A program made the translations under genes and the position numbers. This document shows positions 1 to 8,583 of a DNA stretch of 64,000 nucleotides, piece after piece; the first letter of the stretch is position 1; every line of letters starts with the position of its first letter. The DNA lies in NCBI RefSeq assembly GCF_026340305.1, contig NZ_JAPEPI010000002.1, forward strand, positions 2,728,001-2,792,000, in the 5' to 3' direction. The stretch comes from Streptomyces sp. NBC_01381. Its GTDB lineage: Bacteria > Actinomycetota > Actinomycetes > Streptomycetales > Streptomycetaceae. The notes under the pieces are model-generated. The model was not told the origin of the DNA. It ran no database searches and saw only the letters and a program-made list of their open reading frames with translations.

Positions 1-1175
1 GCGACCGGCGAATCGGCGTGGCGTTCCAGGGCGTCCACGGCGGCCCAGGAGTTGCGTTCCTCGACCCACTTCATGCCGGCGAGGCTCTCGGCCGCCATCC
101 GGCGGACGCCGTTCTCGGAGTCGTGGTCGAGGACCTCGATCAGGCCCGCGACCGCGCGGCCTTCCTCAGGGGTGCCGGGTGCCAGCGACTCCAGGCCGCT
201 GGCGGCCTCGGTGCGGACGCGGTCGTCGGGATGGCTCAGGCCGTCGAAGAAGAGCTGGAAGGGCGGGTCCTGCAAGGGGACGCTCACGTGCACGTTGCCG
301 TAGCAGTTCATGAGGTCGGTCAGCGTCAAGGGCTGTGGTTCCTCGCGGACGAGGCGGTCGAGGGTGGCGACGATCTGCTCGCTCCTGACCGTGTCACCGA
401 ACAGCAGCAGATCGGCAAGCAGCTCGACACCGAGCGTCACCCGGTCCGGCTCCGTGCTCGCGCACCAGGCGAGTGCCTCGTCGGTCCGAAGTCCGTGCCG
501 GGCACGGTCCGACCACGATTCCTCGTCCGGCTGCACGGCCAACGGCACGGTGAGCTCCGAGCGTTCATCGCCGCCGGGCGGAAGCGGCAGGGCCCGCTCG
601 AGCACGGCGCGTGTCTCGGCGCGGATCCGGTCCGCCTCGGTCGCGGTCAGTGGTTCGTTCCGGCGGATGACCGAGCAGACGATGATGACCGAGGCCCCGA
701 ACGCCACGTGGTAGGCGACGCTGTCCGGGTGTCGCCCGCCGCCGGACAGTCCTTCCTCCGTCCAGCCCTCGCCCCGTAGAACGTCCAGTCGGCCCGCCAT
801 GTCGTCCCGCAGGTCCGTGTCGACCATCCGTACAGCGGGACCCCCGCCCAGTTCGGCCATGAGCCCCGTCCACTCCCGCACGAAGCCATGGGGGTCGTCC
901 AGATGGCCGGCGAAGATCCGCTCCGTCCGCTCGCGGAGCGTCGGGTGCCGGCGGAGGGTGTTGGCGAGACCGACCGCCAGCGTCAGGAACGGCTCTTGCG
1001 TCGACGGCTCGCGCTCCACGGCCAGCGCCAACTCCCGCAACGCCCACCCCAACTCGGCAGTCTCGGCCATGTCGCCCGCCGCCTTGCCCCGGACCTCCGG
1101 GTCCGCATCCCGCAGCGCGCCGGCCAGGTCCTCGTGCAGCTCTGCCTGCAGGCGCGCTTTCCGCTTCTTGAACAT
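1..1175 (-). CDS. HEAT-repeat protein, 3' end cut by window edge
   Basis: The reading frame starts at an ATG (complement of 1173-1175) and stays open to base 1, so about 391 residues are visible and the C-terminus is missing. The N-terminus reads MFKKRKARLQAELHEDLAGA and continues with alpha-helical repeats of the HEAT type (for example DPEVRGKAAG, HPDDRVRTEAASGL). It aligns closely with the next gene upstream in the operon (start of 1206-2681), so the two are tandem paralogues. Only 30 bases separate them and both read leftward, which suggests one transcript. HEAT repeats are protein-binding scaffolds; no catalytic motif is visible and the partner is unknown. Confidence 0.8.
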   Translation of the reverse strand, partial: MFKKRKARLQAELHEDLAGALRDADPEVRGKAAGDMAETAELGWALRELALAVEREPSTQEPFLTLAVGLANTLRRHPTLRERTERIFAGHLDDPHGFVREWTGLMAELGGGPAVRMVDTDLRDDMAGRLDVLRGEGWTEEGLSGGGRHPDSVAYHVAFGASVIIVCSVIRRNEPLTATEADRIRAETRAVLERALPLPPGGDERSELTVPLAVQPDEESWSDRARHGLRTDEALAWCASTEPDRVTLGVELLADLLLFGDTVRSEQIVATLDRLVREEPQPLTLTDLMNCYGNVHVSVPLQDPPFQLFFDGLSHPDDRVRTEAASGLESLAPGTPEEGRAVAGLIEVLDHDSENGVRRMAAESLAGMKWVEERNSWAAVDALERHADSPV

Positions 1176-1205
1176 GAGGACACCGTATGCGGCGGCGCTC
1201 TCCGG

Positions 1206-2681
1206 CTACCGGCCCCGCAGCAGATCCAGCAGGTCGGAGAGCAGCTGCGCCCGCTCCGCACCCGTGAAGTCCGCGGTGATGTCCCGGTCGGCCCACCCTG
1301 AGTCGCGCAACGCCTCGACGCGCTGAATGATCGCCTTGCGCTGGGAGCGGGTAGGGAGGACGAAGCCGGATCCGCCGGGTACGTTCCCCGGGGCCAGGAC
1401 CAACTGCCAGTGTGCGGACGGGGATTCGAGCCCAGCGAGCAGCCGGTCGTACGCGTCCGGGGCGCCGCGCCGCAGGGCGTCGGCGACGCTGTGCGCGCGG
1501 ATCTCCGGTTCGTCCGAGTCCGCCTGGCGCTCCAACGCGTCGGAGGCGATGCGGGCGTGGTGTTCATCGTCGTACTTGAGCCATCGCAGTGCCAGGGCCG
1601 CGCGGCACCGCACACCCGTGTCCGGGTCGTTCTCCAGGAGGCCGACGAGGCCCTCCACGGCTTCAGCCTCCGCAGGGGAGCCGGTGGCCATCGGGTCGAG
1701 GCCCTCCGCGGCCGCGGCGCGGACTACGGGGTCGGGATGGCGCAGCGAGTCGAGCAGCAGCGGGAGGGGCGGGTCGTCCAGGGGCATCGGCATGTGCAGA
1801 TGGCTGTAGCACTGCAGGATCCGGCTCAGGAGGAAGGGGTTCTCCCGGGCCTCGCGCGCCACAAGGCCGTCGAGGACCTCGCGCACCCGGCCGAGCCGGA
1901 CCACTTCACCGAAGAGGAGCTTGGCCAGGAGCTCGGCGCCCAGCGTCACCAGGTCCTCCTCCCCGCTGGTGCACAGGTCAAGCGCCTCGTCGACGCGTAC
2001 GCCCGCACGGGCCCGGTCGGTCCATGACTCGACCTCGGGGGACTTGGTCAACGGGGCGAGGGCGGCGGCCCGTTCGTCGCTGCCCGGCGCGTACGGCAGC
2101 GCGTTCCTCAGCACGGCGCGCGTCTCGGCACGGAGTTGCTCCGCCTCCTCGTCCGACACCGGCGCGTTCTGGTGCAGCACGACGCAGGCCAGCATGACGG
2201 CGATGTCGAACGCCAGGTCGTAGGCGAAGCCGCCCGGCTGTCCGCGGCCGGATATGCCCTCTGCCGTCCAGCCCTCGCGTCGCATGGCGATGAGGCGGCC
2301 CCGCATGTCGTCGCGCAGGTCGTCGTCGATGTCCCGCACGGCGGGGCCGCCGCCGAGCTCCGCCGTCAGCGAGGTCCAGGCCCGCACGAATCCTTCGGGG
2401 TCGTCCAGGTGCTGTGCGACGACCTGTTCCGTGCGTTCGCGGATCGGCCGTTCGCGGCGCAGCGCGGTCGCGAAGCCGCTCACCACGGTCCCGGAGAAGT
2501 CCTCCGCCCACGGTTCGCGCTCCACGGCCCGCACCAGTTCGCGCAGCGCCCATTCCTGGTCGTCGGTCTCGGCGGCCTCGGCCGCCGCCTTGCTCCGGAC
2601 CTCCGGGTCCGTGTCCCGCAGCCTGGCGGCCAGCTCCTCATGCAGCTCCGCCTGCTTGCGCGCTCTCCGATTCGCGAACAT
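1206..2681 (-). CDS. HEAT-repeat protein (491 aa), paralogue of the neighbouring partial gene
   Basis: The 491-residue product begins MFANRRARKQAELHEELAAR and is made almost entirely of helical repeats with HEAT-like units such as DPEVRSKAAAEAA near residue 30 and HPDPVVRAAAAEGLDPM in the middle, followed by a DPDTGVRCRAALALRWLK unit. There is no signal peptide or membrane segment, so it should be cytoplasmic. It is the upstream member of a tandem duplicated pair; the downstream copy starts 30 bases after its stop. HEAT proteins usually act as adaptors. The specific role cannot be read from the sequence. Confidence 0.85.
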   Translation of the reverse strand: MFANRRARKQAELHEELAARLRDTDPEVRSKAAAEAAETDDQEWALRELVRAVEREPWAEDFSGTVVSGFATALRRERPIRERTEQVVAQHLDDPEGFVRAWTSLTAELGGGPAVRDIDDDLRDDMRGRLIAMRREGWTAEGISGRGQPGGFAYDLAFDIAVMLACVVLHQNAPVSDEEAEQLRAETRAVLRNALPYAPGSDERAAALAPLTKSPEVESWTDRARAGVRVDEALDLCTSGEEDLVTLGAELLAKLLFGEVVRLGRVREVLDGLVAREARENPFLLSRILQCYSHLHMPMPLDDPPLPLLLDSLRHPDPVVRAAAAEGLDPMATGSPAEAEAVEGLVGLLENDPDTGVRCRAALALRWLKYDDEHHARIASDALERQADSDEPEIRAHSVADALRRGAPDAYDRLLAGLESPSAHWQLVLAPGNVPGGSGFVLPTRSQRKAIIQRVEALRDSGWADRDITADFTGAERAQLLSDLLDLLRGR

Positions 2682-2747
2682 CCGGACAGCGTAGGCGGGG
2701 CGCCGCGCGGGCCGGAGGCGGGTCCCATGCCCGCCCCCTCAGCGGAG

Positions 2748-3743
2748 TCACACGCCGATGTCGAGGACCGACCACGCCGTGTGCGGCTCCTCCTGTACGT
2801 AAACGTGCCGGCCACGGCTGACCGTCCGGTGGTGCCCGAGCGGGGTGCCGTCCGACCGGACGAGCCGTCCGGTCGAGACCGGCCGTACGCGGTCGTGCGT
2901 GACCACGGCGTCGACGAGACGGTCACGGTCGTCGCCGTACCCGCCGACGAACATCGCCCGGCCCGCCCATATGGCCAACGCATGCGCGCCCGCGACGGAG
3001 TTCAGGCGCGGCCGCACGGTGCGGTCGGAGCCGTCGGAGCCATCAGTGCGGTCCGTGCGGTCCGTGCGGTCCGTTCGATCCGCGTCGATCTCCAGGAGCG
3101 CGAAGTCGTCGTAGGCGCAGGCCCAGACGCCGTCCTCGCCCACGTTGAGCGCATAACAGTCGTAGATCTCGCCCGCGCCCTCCACCGCCTCGTACGCCCA
3201 CAGCGGCTCGCCCTCGGCGCTCCAGCAGCGCAGGCCGGGGCGGCTGAGCTCGTCGTCCCCGAAGACCCCTTCGTCGAAGTGGCCGACCCACAGCCGGCCG
3301 GCCGGATCGACCAGGAACTGCTCGATGGCGTCCCCTACGCGGAACGTCCACGACTCGCGGCCCAGCGCGTCGTACACCTGCACATGCTGCTCGCTCCTGC
3401 GGCTGCGCGCGTCGGCGACGACGAAGCCCCCGTCCGGCAGCGCGTCGATCCGCGGGAACCGGGCGCGCAGCGCGCTGAGTTCCGTCGCGTGGTCCCGTCC
3501 CTCGGCGTCGACGGTGACGACCAGGGCGTCGTACGGCTTGAGGGCGCCGCGTCCGGGCTTCGGTTCGCGCGCGGCCAGCAGCCAGTGCGCGGACCCGAAG
3601 GCGTCGACGGTGCTGTGGGCGATGTGACGGTCGTGGTACCTGCGCGGCAGGTGTGCGTACGGAGTGAGGGGTGTCGGAGGAGTTTCCTGAGGGTGCCCGG
3701 CAACGGAGGTGCTGTGGTCGGCATCGGCCCTTCTGGTCGTCAT
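2748..3743 (-). CDS. Hypothetical protein (331 aa), probable beta-propeller-like, with a TDR tripeptide tract
   Basis: I place the start at the ATG complementary to 3741-3743 (MTTRRADADH); the same frame is open far upstream but that part runs antisense to the GMC oxidoreductase gene. The product has regularly spaced W/G/D-rich strands (GRESWTFRVGD, GRLWVGHFDEGVFGDDEL, GVWACAYDDFALLEID), which suggest a beta-propeller or quinoprotein-like fold. About two thirds along comes a low-complexity TDRTDRTDRTDGSDGSDRT stretch encoded by 9-base DNA repeats. No signal peptide is obvious. It diverges from the GMC oxidoreductase gene with 168 bases between starts. Function unknown. Confidence 0.75.
   Translation of the reverse strand: MTTRRADADHSTSVAGHPQETPPTPLTPYAHLPRRYHDRHIAHSTVDAFGSAHWLLAAREPKPGRGALKPYDALVVTVDAEGRDHATELSALRARFPRIDALPDGGFVVADARSRRSEQHVQVYDALGRESWTFRVGDAIEQFLVDPAGRLWVGHFDEGVFGDDELSRPGLRCWSAEGEPLWAYEAVEGAGEIYDCYALNVGEDGVWACAYDDFALLEIDADRTDRTDRTDRTDGSDGSDRTVRPRLNSVAGAHALAIWAGRAMFVGGYGDDRDRLVDAVVTHDRVRPVSTGRLVRSDGTPLGHHRTVSRGRHVYVQEEPHTAWSVLDIGV
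3024..3081. repeat. Nine-base tandem repeats inside the 2748-3743 gene
   Basis: Two copies of gtcggagcc at about 3024-3041 and three perfect copies of gtgcggtcc at 3046-3072, followed by a degenerate fourth. Because the unit is 9 bases, copy-number change would add or remove three residues (TDR or GSD) without breaking the frame. Confidence 0.8.
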
Positions 3744-3795
3744 GTGGAGATCCTGTACGACACACGGATCGTCGTGCCAACCCTTTACCCAGGGA

Positions 3796-3810
3796 TACAC
3801 GTTGGGTGTA
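3796..3810. promoter_or_regulatory. Candidate operator, inverted repeat TACAC-GTTGG-GTGTA
   Basis: A perfect 5-base inverted repeat with a 5-base centre lies between the divergent starts of the 2748-3743 gene and the GMC oxidoreductase gene. Placement in a divergent promoter region is the only support. The binding protein is unknown; the LacI regulator at 5633 is a conceivable candidate by proximity only. Confidence 0.3.
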
Positions 3811-3911
3811 CTCCTTGTACGGATCGCCCCTGCGACTTGTCCGGAGCACCCCCGCGACCCCGCACGTCCCAGTACGCACGCCGCCGCGAACCGTCCCCCG
3901 AGGGAGTCGAG

Positions 3912-5504
3912 TTGAGCAAGGACAGCGAGTACGACTACGTCATCGTCGGTGCCGGATCCGCGGGATGTGTGCTTGCCGCGCGGCTTTCGGAGGATCCCGC
4001 GACGCGGGTGGCGCTCGTGGAGTCGGGGCCGCGGGACCGTAAACCCGAGATCCGGATCCCGGCCGCTTTCCCGAAGCTGTTCAAGACGCCGTACGACTGG
4101 AACTTCTCCACCGCGAAGCAGTCCGCCCTCGACGGCCGTGAACTCTTCTGGCCGCGCGGCCACATGCTCGGCGGCTCGTCCTCGATGAACGCCATGATGT
4201 GGGTGCGCGGTCACCGCGACGACTACGACGCCTGGGGCGAGGCCGCGGGCCCCGAGTGGTCCTACGAGGAGTTCGAGCGCTACTTCCGGCGCGCCGAGCG
4301 GTGGACGGGCCCGGCGGACGCAGGCACCGTCTACGGAACGGAAGGGCCGCTCTGGATCTCGCCGCCGCGCGCACTGAACCCGACCACGCCCGCGTTCCTC
4401 GACGCCTGCCGCGCGGCGGGCCTGAGCGAACTGACCGAACTGAACGGCCCCGACAACGGCGGCTTCGCGCTCACCCCGGTCAACCAGCGCCGCGGCCGCC
4501 GCTGGAGCGCCGCCGACGGCTATCTCAGGACGGCGCGGCGCCGCCGCAACCTGCACATCCTGACCGACGCGCGGGTCCGCAGGCTGGAGTTCGACGGGAC
4601 ACGCGTGGCCGGTGTGATCGCCGACGGTGTCGCGGGCAAGCTGATCGCCCGCCGCGAAGTGATCCTCAGCGCGGGCGCCATCGGCTCGCCCCACCTGCTC
4701 CAGGCCTCCGGCGTCGGCGACCCCGACGAACTCTCCAAGGCGGGCATCGAGACCCGCGTCGCCGCACCCGACGTGGGCCGTCACCTCCAGGACCACCTCG
4801 CCTACTCGGTCACCATGCGCTGCCCGCAGCCCGTCACCCTGACCGGCGCCGACTCCCTCGCCAACGTCGGGCGCTTCCTGCTCGGCAGGCGCGGCCCGCT
4901 CACGTCCAACGTCGCCGAGGCCGTCGCCTTCATCAGGACGAGGCCCGAACTGACCGCCCCCGACATCGAGTTGATCTACGCCCCCGTGCCGTTCGTAGAC
5001 CACGGTCTTGTCCCGCCCACCGAGCACGGCATCACCATCGGCGTGGTCCTCCTCCAGCCGCAGAGCGAGGGCCGGATCACGCCCACCCGGCCGGGGGTCT
5101 CCGCGCCGCCCCGCATCGACCCCGGCTATCTGACGGCCGACGCCGACATCGCCACCCTGGTCGCCGGGGTGCGCCGCGCCGAGGAACTCCTCAAGGGCAG
5201 CGCCCTGGCCCCGTACGCGTCTGGCCCGCTCGACCCGTATCCGGGGACCGTCGACGACGACACCCTTGCCCGGTCGATCCGCGGCTTCGCCGAGACGCTC
5301 TACCACCCCGTCGGCACCTGCCGGATGGGCGGCGACGAGCGGTCGGTCACCGATCCGACGCTGCGCGTGCGCGGCGTGCAGGCGCTGCGGGTGGTCGACG
5401 CCTCCGTGATGCCGAGGATCACCCGCGGCCACACCCACGCGCCCACGGTCGCCCTCGCGGAGAAGGCGGCGGAGCTGATCAGGGCGGACGCGCCGCGCAG
5501 GTGA
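3912..5504 (+). CDS. GMC-family FAD oxidoreductase (choline dehydrogenase-like)
   Basis: The 530-residue product opens with an FAD-binding Rossmann motif (VIVGAGSAG, residues about 10-18) and carries the GMC signatures around PRGHMLGGSSSMNAMMWVRG and GAIGSPHLLQASGVG. The C-terminal domain has the catalytic His in YHPVGTCRMG (about residue 465) and a second His in GHTHAPTVALAEKAA (about 509), where many relatives have Asn. These enzymes oxidise alcohols, passing electrons to FAD. The exact substrate is open. The TTG start at 3912 follows a GAGGGAG ribosome site by a few bases; the frame is open far upstream, but there it overlaps the minus-strand genes and lacks family similarity. Confidence 0.9.
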   Translation: MSKDSEYDYVIVGAGSAGCVLAARLSEDPATRVALVESGPRDRKPEIRIPAAFPKLFKTPYDWNFSTAKQSALDGRELFWPRGHMLGGSSSMNAMMWVRGHRDDYDAWGEAAGPEWSYEEFERYFRRAERWTGPADAGTVYGTEGPLWISPPRALNPTTPAFLDACRAAGLSELTELNGPDNGGFALTPVNQRRGRRWSAADGYLRTARRRRNLHILTDARVRRLEFDGTRVAGVIADGVAGKLIARREVILSAGAIGSPHLLQASGVGDPDELSKAGIETRVAAPDVGRHLQDHLAYSVTMRCPQPVTLTGADSLANVGRFLLGRRGPLTSNVAEAVAFIRTRPELTAPDIELIYAPVPFVDHGLVPPTEHGITIGVVLLQPQSEGRITPTRPGVSAPPRIDPGYLTADADIATLVAGVRRAEELLKGSALAPYASGPLDPYPGTVDDDTLARSIRGFAETLYHPVGTCRMGGDERSVTDPTLRVRGVQALRVVDASVMPRITRGHTHAPTVALAEKAAELIRADAPRR

Positions 5505-5632
5505 CCGGGCGCACCGCGCAGGCCGTGGCCGCCCGCTGTCCCTGCCCGACCGTATTCTGACCGGCGGGCGATCCGCACCAGTCCGTCATCCGCCGCACCC
5601 CTTCATTCACCGCAGTCCCAGAGGAGCCCCAG

Positions 5633-6652
5633 GTGACCGAGCCGCCGACGAGCGCCGCCGCGCGCCCCACGCTGGAGGCGGTGGCCGCCCGTGCCGGGGT
5701 CTCACGGGCCACGGTGTCCCGCGTCGTGAACGGCGACACGGGGGTGCGCGAGGCGCTCGCCGAGAAGGTCAGGCACGCGGTCGACGAGCTCGGCTACGTA
5801 CCGAACCGCGCGGCCCGCAGCCTGGTCACCCGCCGCCACGACGCGGTCGCCGTCGTGATCGCCGAACCGGAGACACGGGTCTTCGCCGACCCGTTCTTCG
5901 CGCTGCAACTGCGCGGCATCAGCAAGGAGTTGACCTCCCGCGACGTGCAGCTCGTGCTGCTCCTGACCGAGGGGCGCGACGACCACGAGCGGGTCGGCCG
6001 CTATCTGTCGGGCGGCCATGTCGACGGCGCGCTCGTCTTCTCCCTGCACCTCGACGATCCGCTGCCCGGCATCATCCAGGGCGCCGGTGTGCCGACGGTG
6101 TTCGGCGGCCGCCCGGGGTGGCCCGACGGTACGGCCACATCGCCGTACGTCGACTGCGACAACCGCGGGGGCGCGCGGGCCGCGGTCCGCCATCTGGTCT
6201 CGCTGGGCCGCACGCGCGTCGCGCACATCACCGGCGCCCTTGACCAGACGTCGGCGGTCGACCGGCTCGACGGCTTCCGCGACGTCCTGCCGGATGCGGA
6301 CGACGCGTACGTCGCCGAGGGCGACTTCACGCCGGCCGGCGGGGAGCGGGCGATGCGCGAACTCCTGGACCGCTGCCCGGACTTGGACGCCGTATTCGCC
6401 GCCAACGACCTCTCCGCGTCGGGCGCGCTGCGGGTGCTCCACGAGCGGGGGGTGCGGGTGCCGGAGGACGTCGCGGTGGTGGGCTTCGACGACATGGTGC
6501 CGGTGGCCGAGCAGACGTCTCCCCCGCTGACGACGGTGCGGCAGGACATCGAGGAGATGGGGCGGTTGATGGCGCGCATCCTGCTTGCGCGGGGCGGCCC
6601 GGAGGAGAGCGTCGTCCTGCCGACGGAGCTGGTGCGCAGGGGGTCGGCGTAG
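5633..6652 (+). CDS. LacI/GalR-family transcriptional regulator
   Basis: Residues about 13-60 form the classic LacI helix-turn-helix and hinge helix (TLEAVAARAGVSRATVSRVVNG, then YVPNRAARSLVTRR), followed by a periplasmic-binding-protein-like sensor domain with the usual FGGRPGW, FAANDLSASGALRVL and VVGFDDM segments. At 339 residues it is full length. GTG start at 5633 with GAGGAG seven bases upstream. Such proteins usually repress sugar-uptake or glycosidase genes by binding a palindrome with a central CG. A palindrome of that style (8470-8485) precedes the glucanase gene 1.7 kb away, so a regulatory link is possible but unproven. Confidence 0.93.
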   Translation: MTEPPTSAAARPTLEAVAARAGVSRATVSRVVNGDTGVREALAEKVRHAVDELGYVPNRAARSLVTRRHDAVAVVIAEPETRVFADPFFALQLRGISKELTSRDVQLVLLLTEGRDDHERVGRYLSGGHVDGALVFSLHLDDPLPGIIQGAGVPTVFGGRPGWPDGTATSPYVDCDNRGGARAAVRHLVSLGRTRVAHITGALDQTSAVDRLDGFRDVLPDADDAYVAEGDFTPAGGERAMRELLDRCPDLDAVFAANDLSASGALRVLHERGVRVPEDVAVVGFDDMVPVAEQTSPPLTTVRQDIEEMGRLMARILLARGGPEESVVLPTELVRRGSA

Positions 6653-6787
6653 GCGGCCGGCCGGACGGACCAGAGCGCCGCACGAAAGGGTGCCCTGGTT
6701 ACCCCGCGGGCGGCTCACCGGTGTTTTCGCCGCGCGCCTGCCGGGTGAGCCTGCAAGCGGCATTTCCCCTCATCAGGAGGTAGACCC

Positions 6788-7030
6788 CTGCGCAAGCGGG
6801 CGATCCTGGCAGCGGCGGCGCTCGCCGCGGTCACCGTCATCGGCGGGGCCGGCTCCGCAATCGCCGGTCCCGAGCCCGGCGCCTTCGCGGAGGGCGTGGT
6901 GGAGAACGCGCCCGGCGTCCTCAGCGGCAACCTCGTGCAAGCGCCGGTCCACGCTCCCATCAACGCTTGCGGCGACTCCGGGAATCTCATCGGCGCCCTC
7001 AACCCCGCCGCGGGCAACAGCTGCAAGTAG
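6788..7030 (+). CDS. chp: Short chaplin (aerial hyphae hydrophobic surface protein), apparent CTG start
   Basis: The frame encodes about 80 residues: a signal peptide (basic RKR, then AILAAAALAAVTVIGGAGSAIA) and one chaplin domain containing GVLSGNLVQAPVHAPINACG and GALNPAAGNSCK with the two conserved Cys. Chaplins are secreted, assemble into amyloid-like fibrils and lower surface tension so hyphae can grow into air. There is no ATG, GTG or TTG in a usable position: a perfect AGGAGG (6775-6780) sits 7 bases before CTG at 6788, so CTG is the likely initiator. This explains why automatic callers may miss the gene. A strong hairpin terminator follows. Confidence 0.85.
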   Translation: MRKRAILAAAALAAVTVIGGAGSAIAGPEPGAFAEGVVENAPGVLSGNLVQAPVHAPINACGDSGNLIGALNPAAGNSCK

Positions 7031-7050
7031 GTCTGCCTCTGCTGACGAAA

Positions 7051-7079
7051 GCCCCGTCGCGTGCCGAACGCGACGGGGC
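7051..7079 (+). terminator. Hairpin terminator after the chaplin gene
   Basis: A perfect 11-base stem (GCCCCGTCGCG, loop TGCCGAA, CGCGACGGGGC) begins 20 bases after the chaplin stop codon and lies before the convergent end of the glucanase gene, so it may serve both directions. Confidence 0.8.
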
Positions 7080-7115
7080 CTTCGCATGCCGGGTCACGCC
7101 CCGACATTCGCCGGG

Positions 7116-8342
7116 CTACGCCCCGACGCTCACCGTGAACCTGCGCGGGTTGCCGTCGTGCGCCGCACCGGACACATCCGGCTCCCCGTCCGGCCGGACA
7201 TCGTCGTACGGGAACGCGTACCCGATGGGGGAGTTCGCGTGCACCACCCGCGCCCAGTGATTCGTCACCGCGTCCTTGTAGTAGTCCCCGGAGCCCGCGC
7301 CGTTCGGCTGCTCCGCGTGCGTCAGCATGATGCTCCGGTTGAACCCCGCCGCCAGCCGCGCGAGCAGCCCCTTCTTGTCGTCGGAGTCCGCGGGGTTGTT
7401 GGCGAACGGCCCGTGGTTGCAGGTGAAGATGTCCTTGGACGTGGGCTTCGCGAAGGTGTGCCCGCCGTCGAAGGTCAGCGTGTCACCACTCACCCGCCCG
7501 GTGAACACACCCCGGCCGCCCTGCAGGTCGATCTTGAGGTCGGTGCCCCGGTACTTCTCCCACACCTGGTCGATATAGCTGTTCCACACGTTCCGGAACG
7601 GCATCTGGTCGGGCCGGTCGAAGTACGGGGCCATGAGGTTCTGCGGTGAGATGACGCGCAGTACGTCCCCGTCGTCGCCCCGGATCACCAGGTCGCCCCA
7701 CGGCTGCCCGTCCTTCTCGCCCTGCGCGACGAGATCGGCCGCGATCTTGTCGACGGCCCCGTCGGGCAGCGGGGCGACGGTGTGCTTGGCGTCGCCCTCC
7801 AGGGTCAGGCCGATGGGCAGGGCCGTGACCAGGTCCACGTAGCTGATGTTGGCGTACAACTGCGTGCTGTTGAAGGTGAATTCGCAGAACGACCAGGTGC
7901 GCCCGTAGTTGGGATCCTCGCGCGTCGCGAAGGCGGGCTCGACCAGAGACGGGCCCGGGTTGAGGAAGAAGTCCAGCTTGTCGTCCCGCACGAAGTAGAC
8001 GCGGGCGCCGAACATTTGAGGCAGCGTCAGGACCTTCGGCGCGGAACCGGCCGCGCCCAGCGGGATGGAGCAGTCGACCGGGAGCGGCGTCTGCGGGGCC
8101 GAGGGCGAGTCGGGCCGGTAGACACCGCCGTCCGGCTTGAGCAGGACCCAGCGGTCGGTGCCCTGCTCGTGCCCGGTGACGTAGGCGCGCACCTCGCCGG
8201 GCAACGACTTGTTCTGCAGGGCGAGTTCACAGGTGGCGGGCGCCGCCTTGGCGTCGGGGCTGAGGAGGCTGCCCCAGGCCGGATAGGTCAGGGCTCCTGC
8301 GGCACCGGCTGCGGACGACAGGAATACGCGACGCGATATCAC
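7116..8342 (-). CDS. Secreted glycoside hydrolase family 64 beta-1,3-glucanase
   Basis: The 408-residue product starts MISRRVFLSSAAGAAGAL, a twin-arginine signal, and then shows the GH64 pattern: ARVYFVRDDKLDFFLNPGPSLVEPAF, the WSFCEFTFN segment, LPIGLTLEGDA, FNRSIMLTHAEQPNGAG and the WARVVHANSPIGYAFPYDDV ending. GH64 enzymes cleave laminarin-type beta-1,3-glucan, typically to laminaripentaose, and help attack fungal walls. The gene is monocistronic. A perfect LacI-type palindrome lies about 130 bases upstream of its start, implying carbon-source control. Confidence 0.92.
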   Translation of the reverse strand: MISRRVFLSSAAGAAGALTYPAWGSLLSPDAKAAPATCELALQNKSLPGEVRAYVTGHEQGTDRWVLLKPDGGVYRPDSPSAPQTPLPVDCSIPLGAAGSAPKVLTLPQMFGARVYFVRDDKLDFFLNPGPSLVEPAFATREDPNYGRTWSFCEFTFNSTQLYANISYVDLVTALPIGLTLEGDAKHTVAPLPDGAVDKIAADLVAQGEKDGQPWGDLVIRGDDGDVLRVISPQNLMAPYFDRPDQMPFRNVWNSYIDQVWEKYRGTDLKIDLQGGRGVFTGRVSGDTLTFDGGHTFAKPTSKDIFTCNHGPFANNPADSDDKKGLLARLAAGFNRSIMLTHAEQPNGAGSGDYYKDAVTNHWARVVHANSPIGYAFPYDDVRPDGEPDVSGAAHDGNPRRFTVSVGA

Positions 8343-8469
8343 GGTGGATCTCCCGGAATGTGGGGGTGTGGGGATGTCGTACGTGGGGGGTGGGGGATGG
8401 GAGGGGGTGCGGCCGGCCGTGCCGTGCGACCACTGTTGCGTCAGGGAAATCCGGCGTCAAGAGATGGGG

Positions 8470-8485
8470 CTGAGAGCGCTCTCAG
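8470..8485. promoter_or_regulatory. Perfect 16-base palindrome CTGAGAGCGCTCTCAG, LacI-type operator
   Basis: The whole 16 bases are self-complementary with a central CG. The core resembles the CebR box of streptomycetes (TGGGAGCGCTCCCA), differing at two symmetric positions. It lies between the divergent GH64 glucanase and VOC-protein genes. Repression of the glucanase by a LacI-family protein, relieved by an oligosaccharide, is the natural reading. Confidence 0.75.
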
Positions 8486-8583
8486 AAATGTTGTTCCTTC
8501 ACAAGGTGGCGGTCGGCGTGCGGTGTCAGTGCCAGGTGCCAGACTCGGAGGAACGGAAGCGAGATGCGACAAAGGAGTCGATC

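Noticed and set aside
2136..3911. Long plus-strand extension of the GMC oxidoreductase frame
   Set aside because: It runs antisense to two minus-strand genes with clear coding character; the GMC family begins at the FAD motif just after the TTG at 3912.
3744..5438. Long minus-strand extension of the hypothetical gene across the GMC gene
   Set aside because: An antisense shadow in GC-rich DNA; composition is low-complexity (G/A/R/V) and no domain is recognisable.
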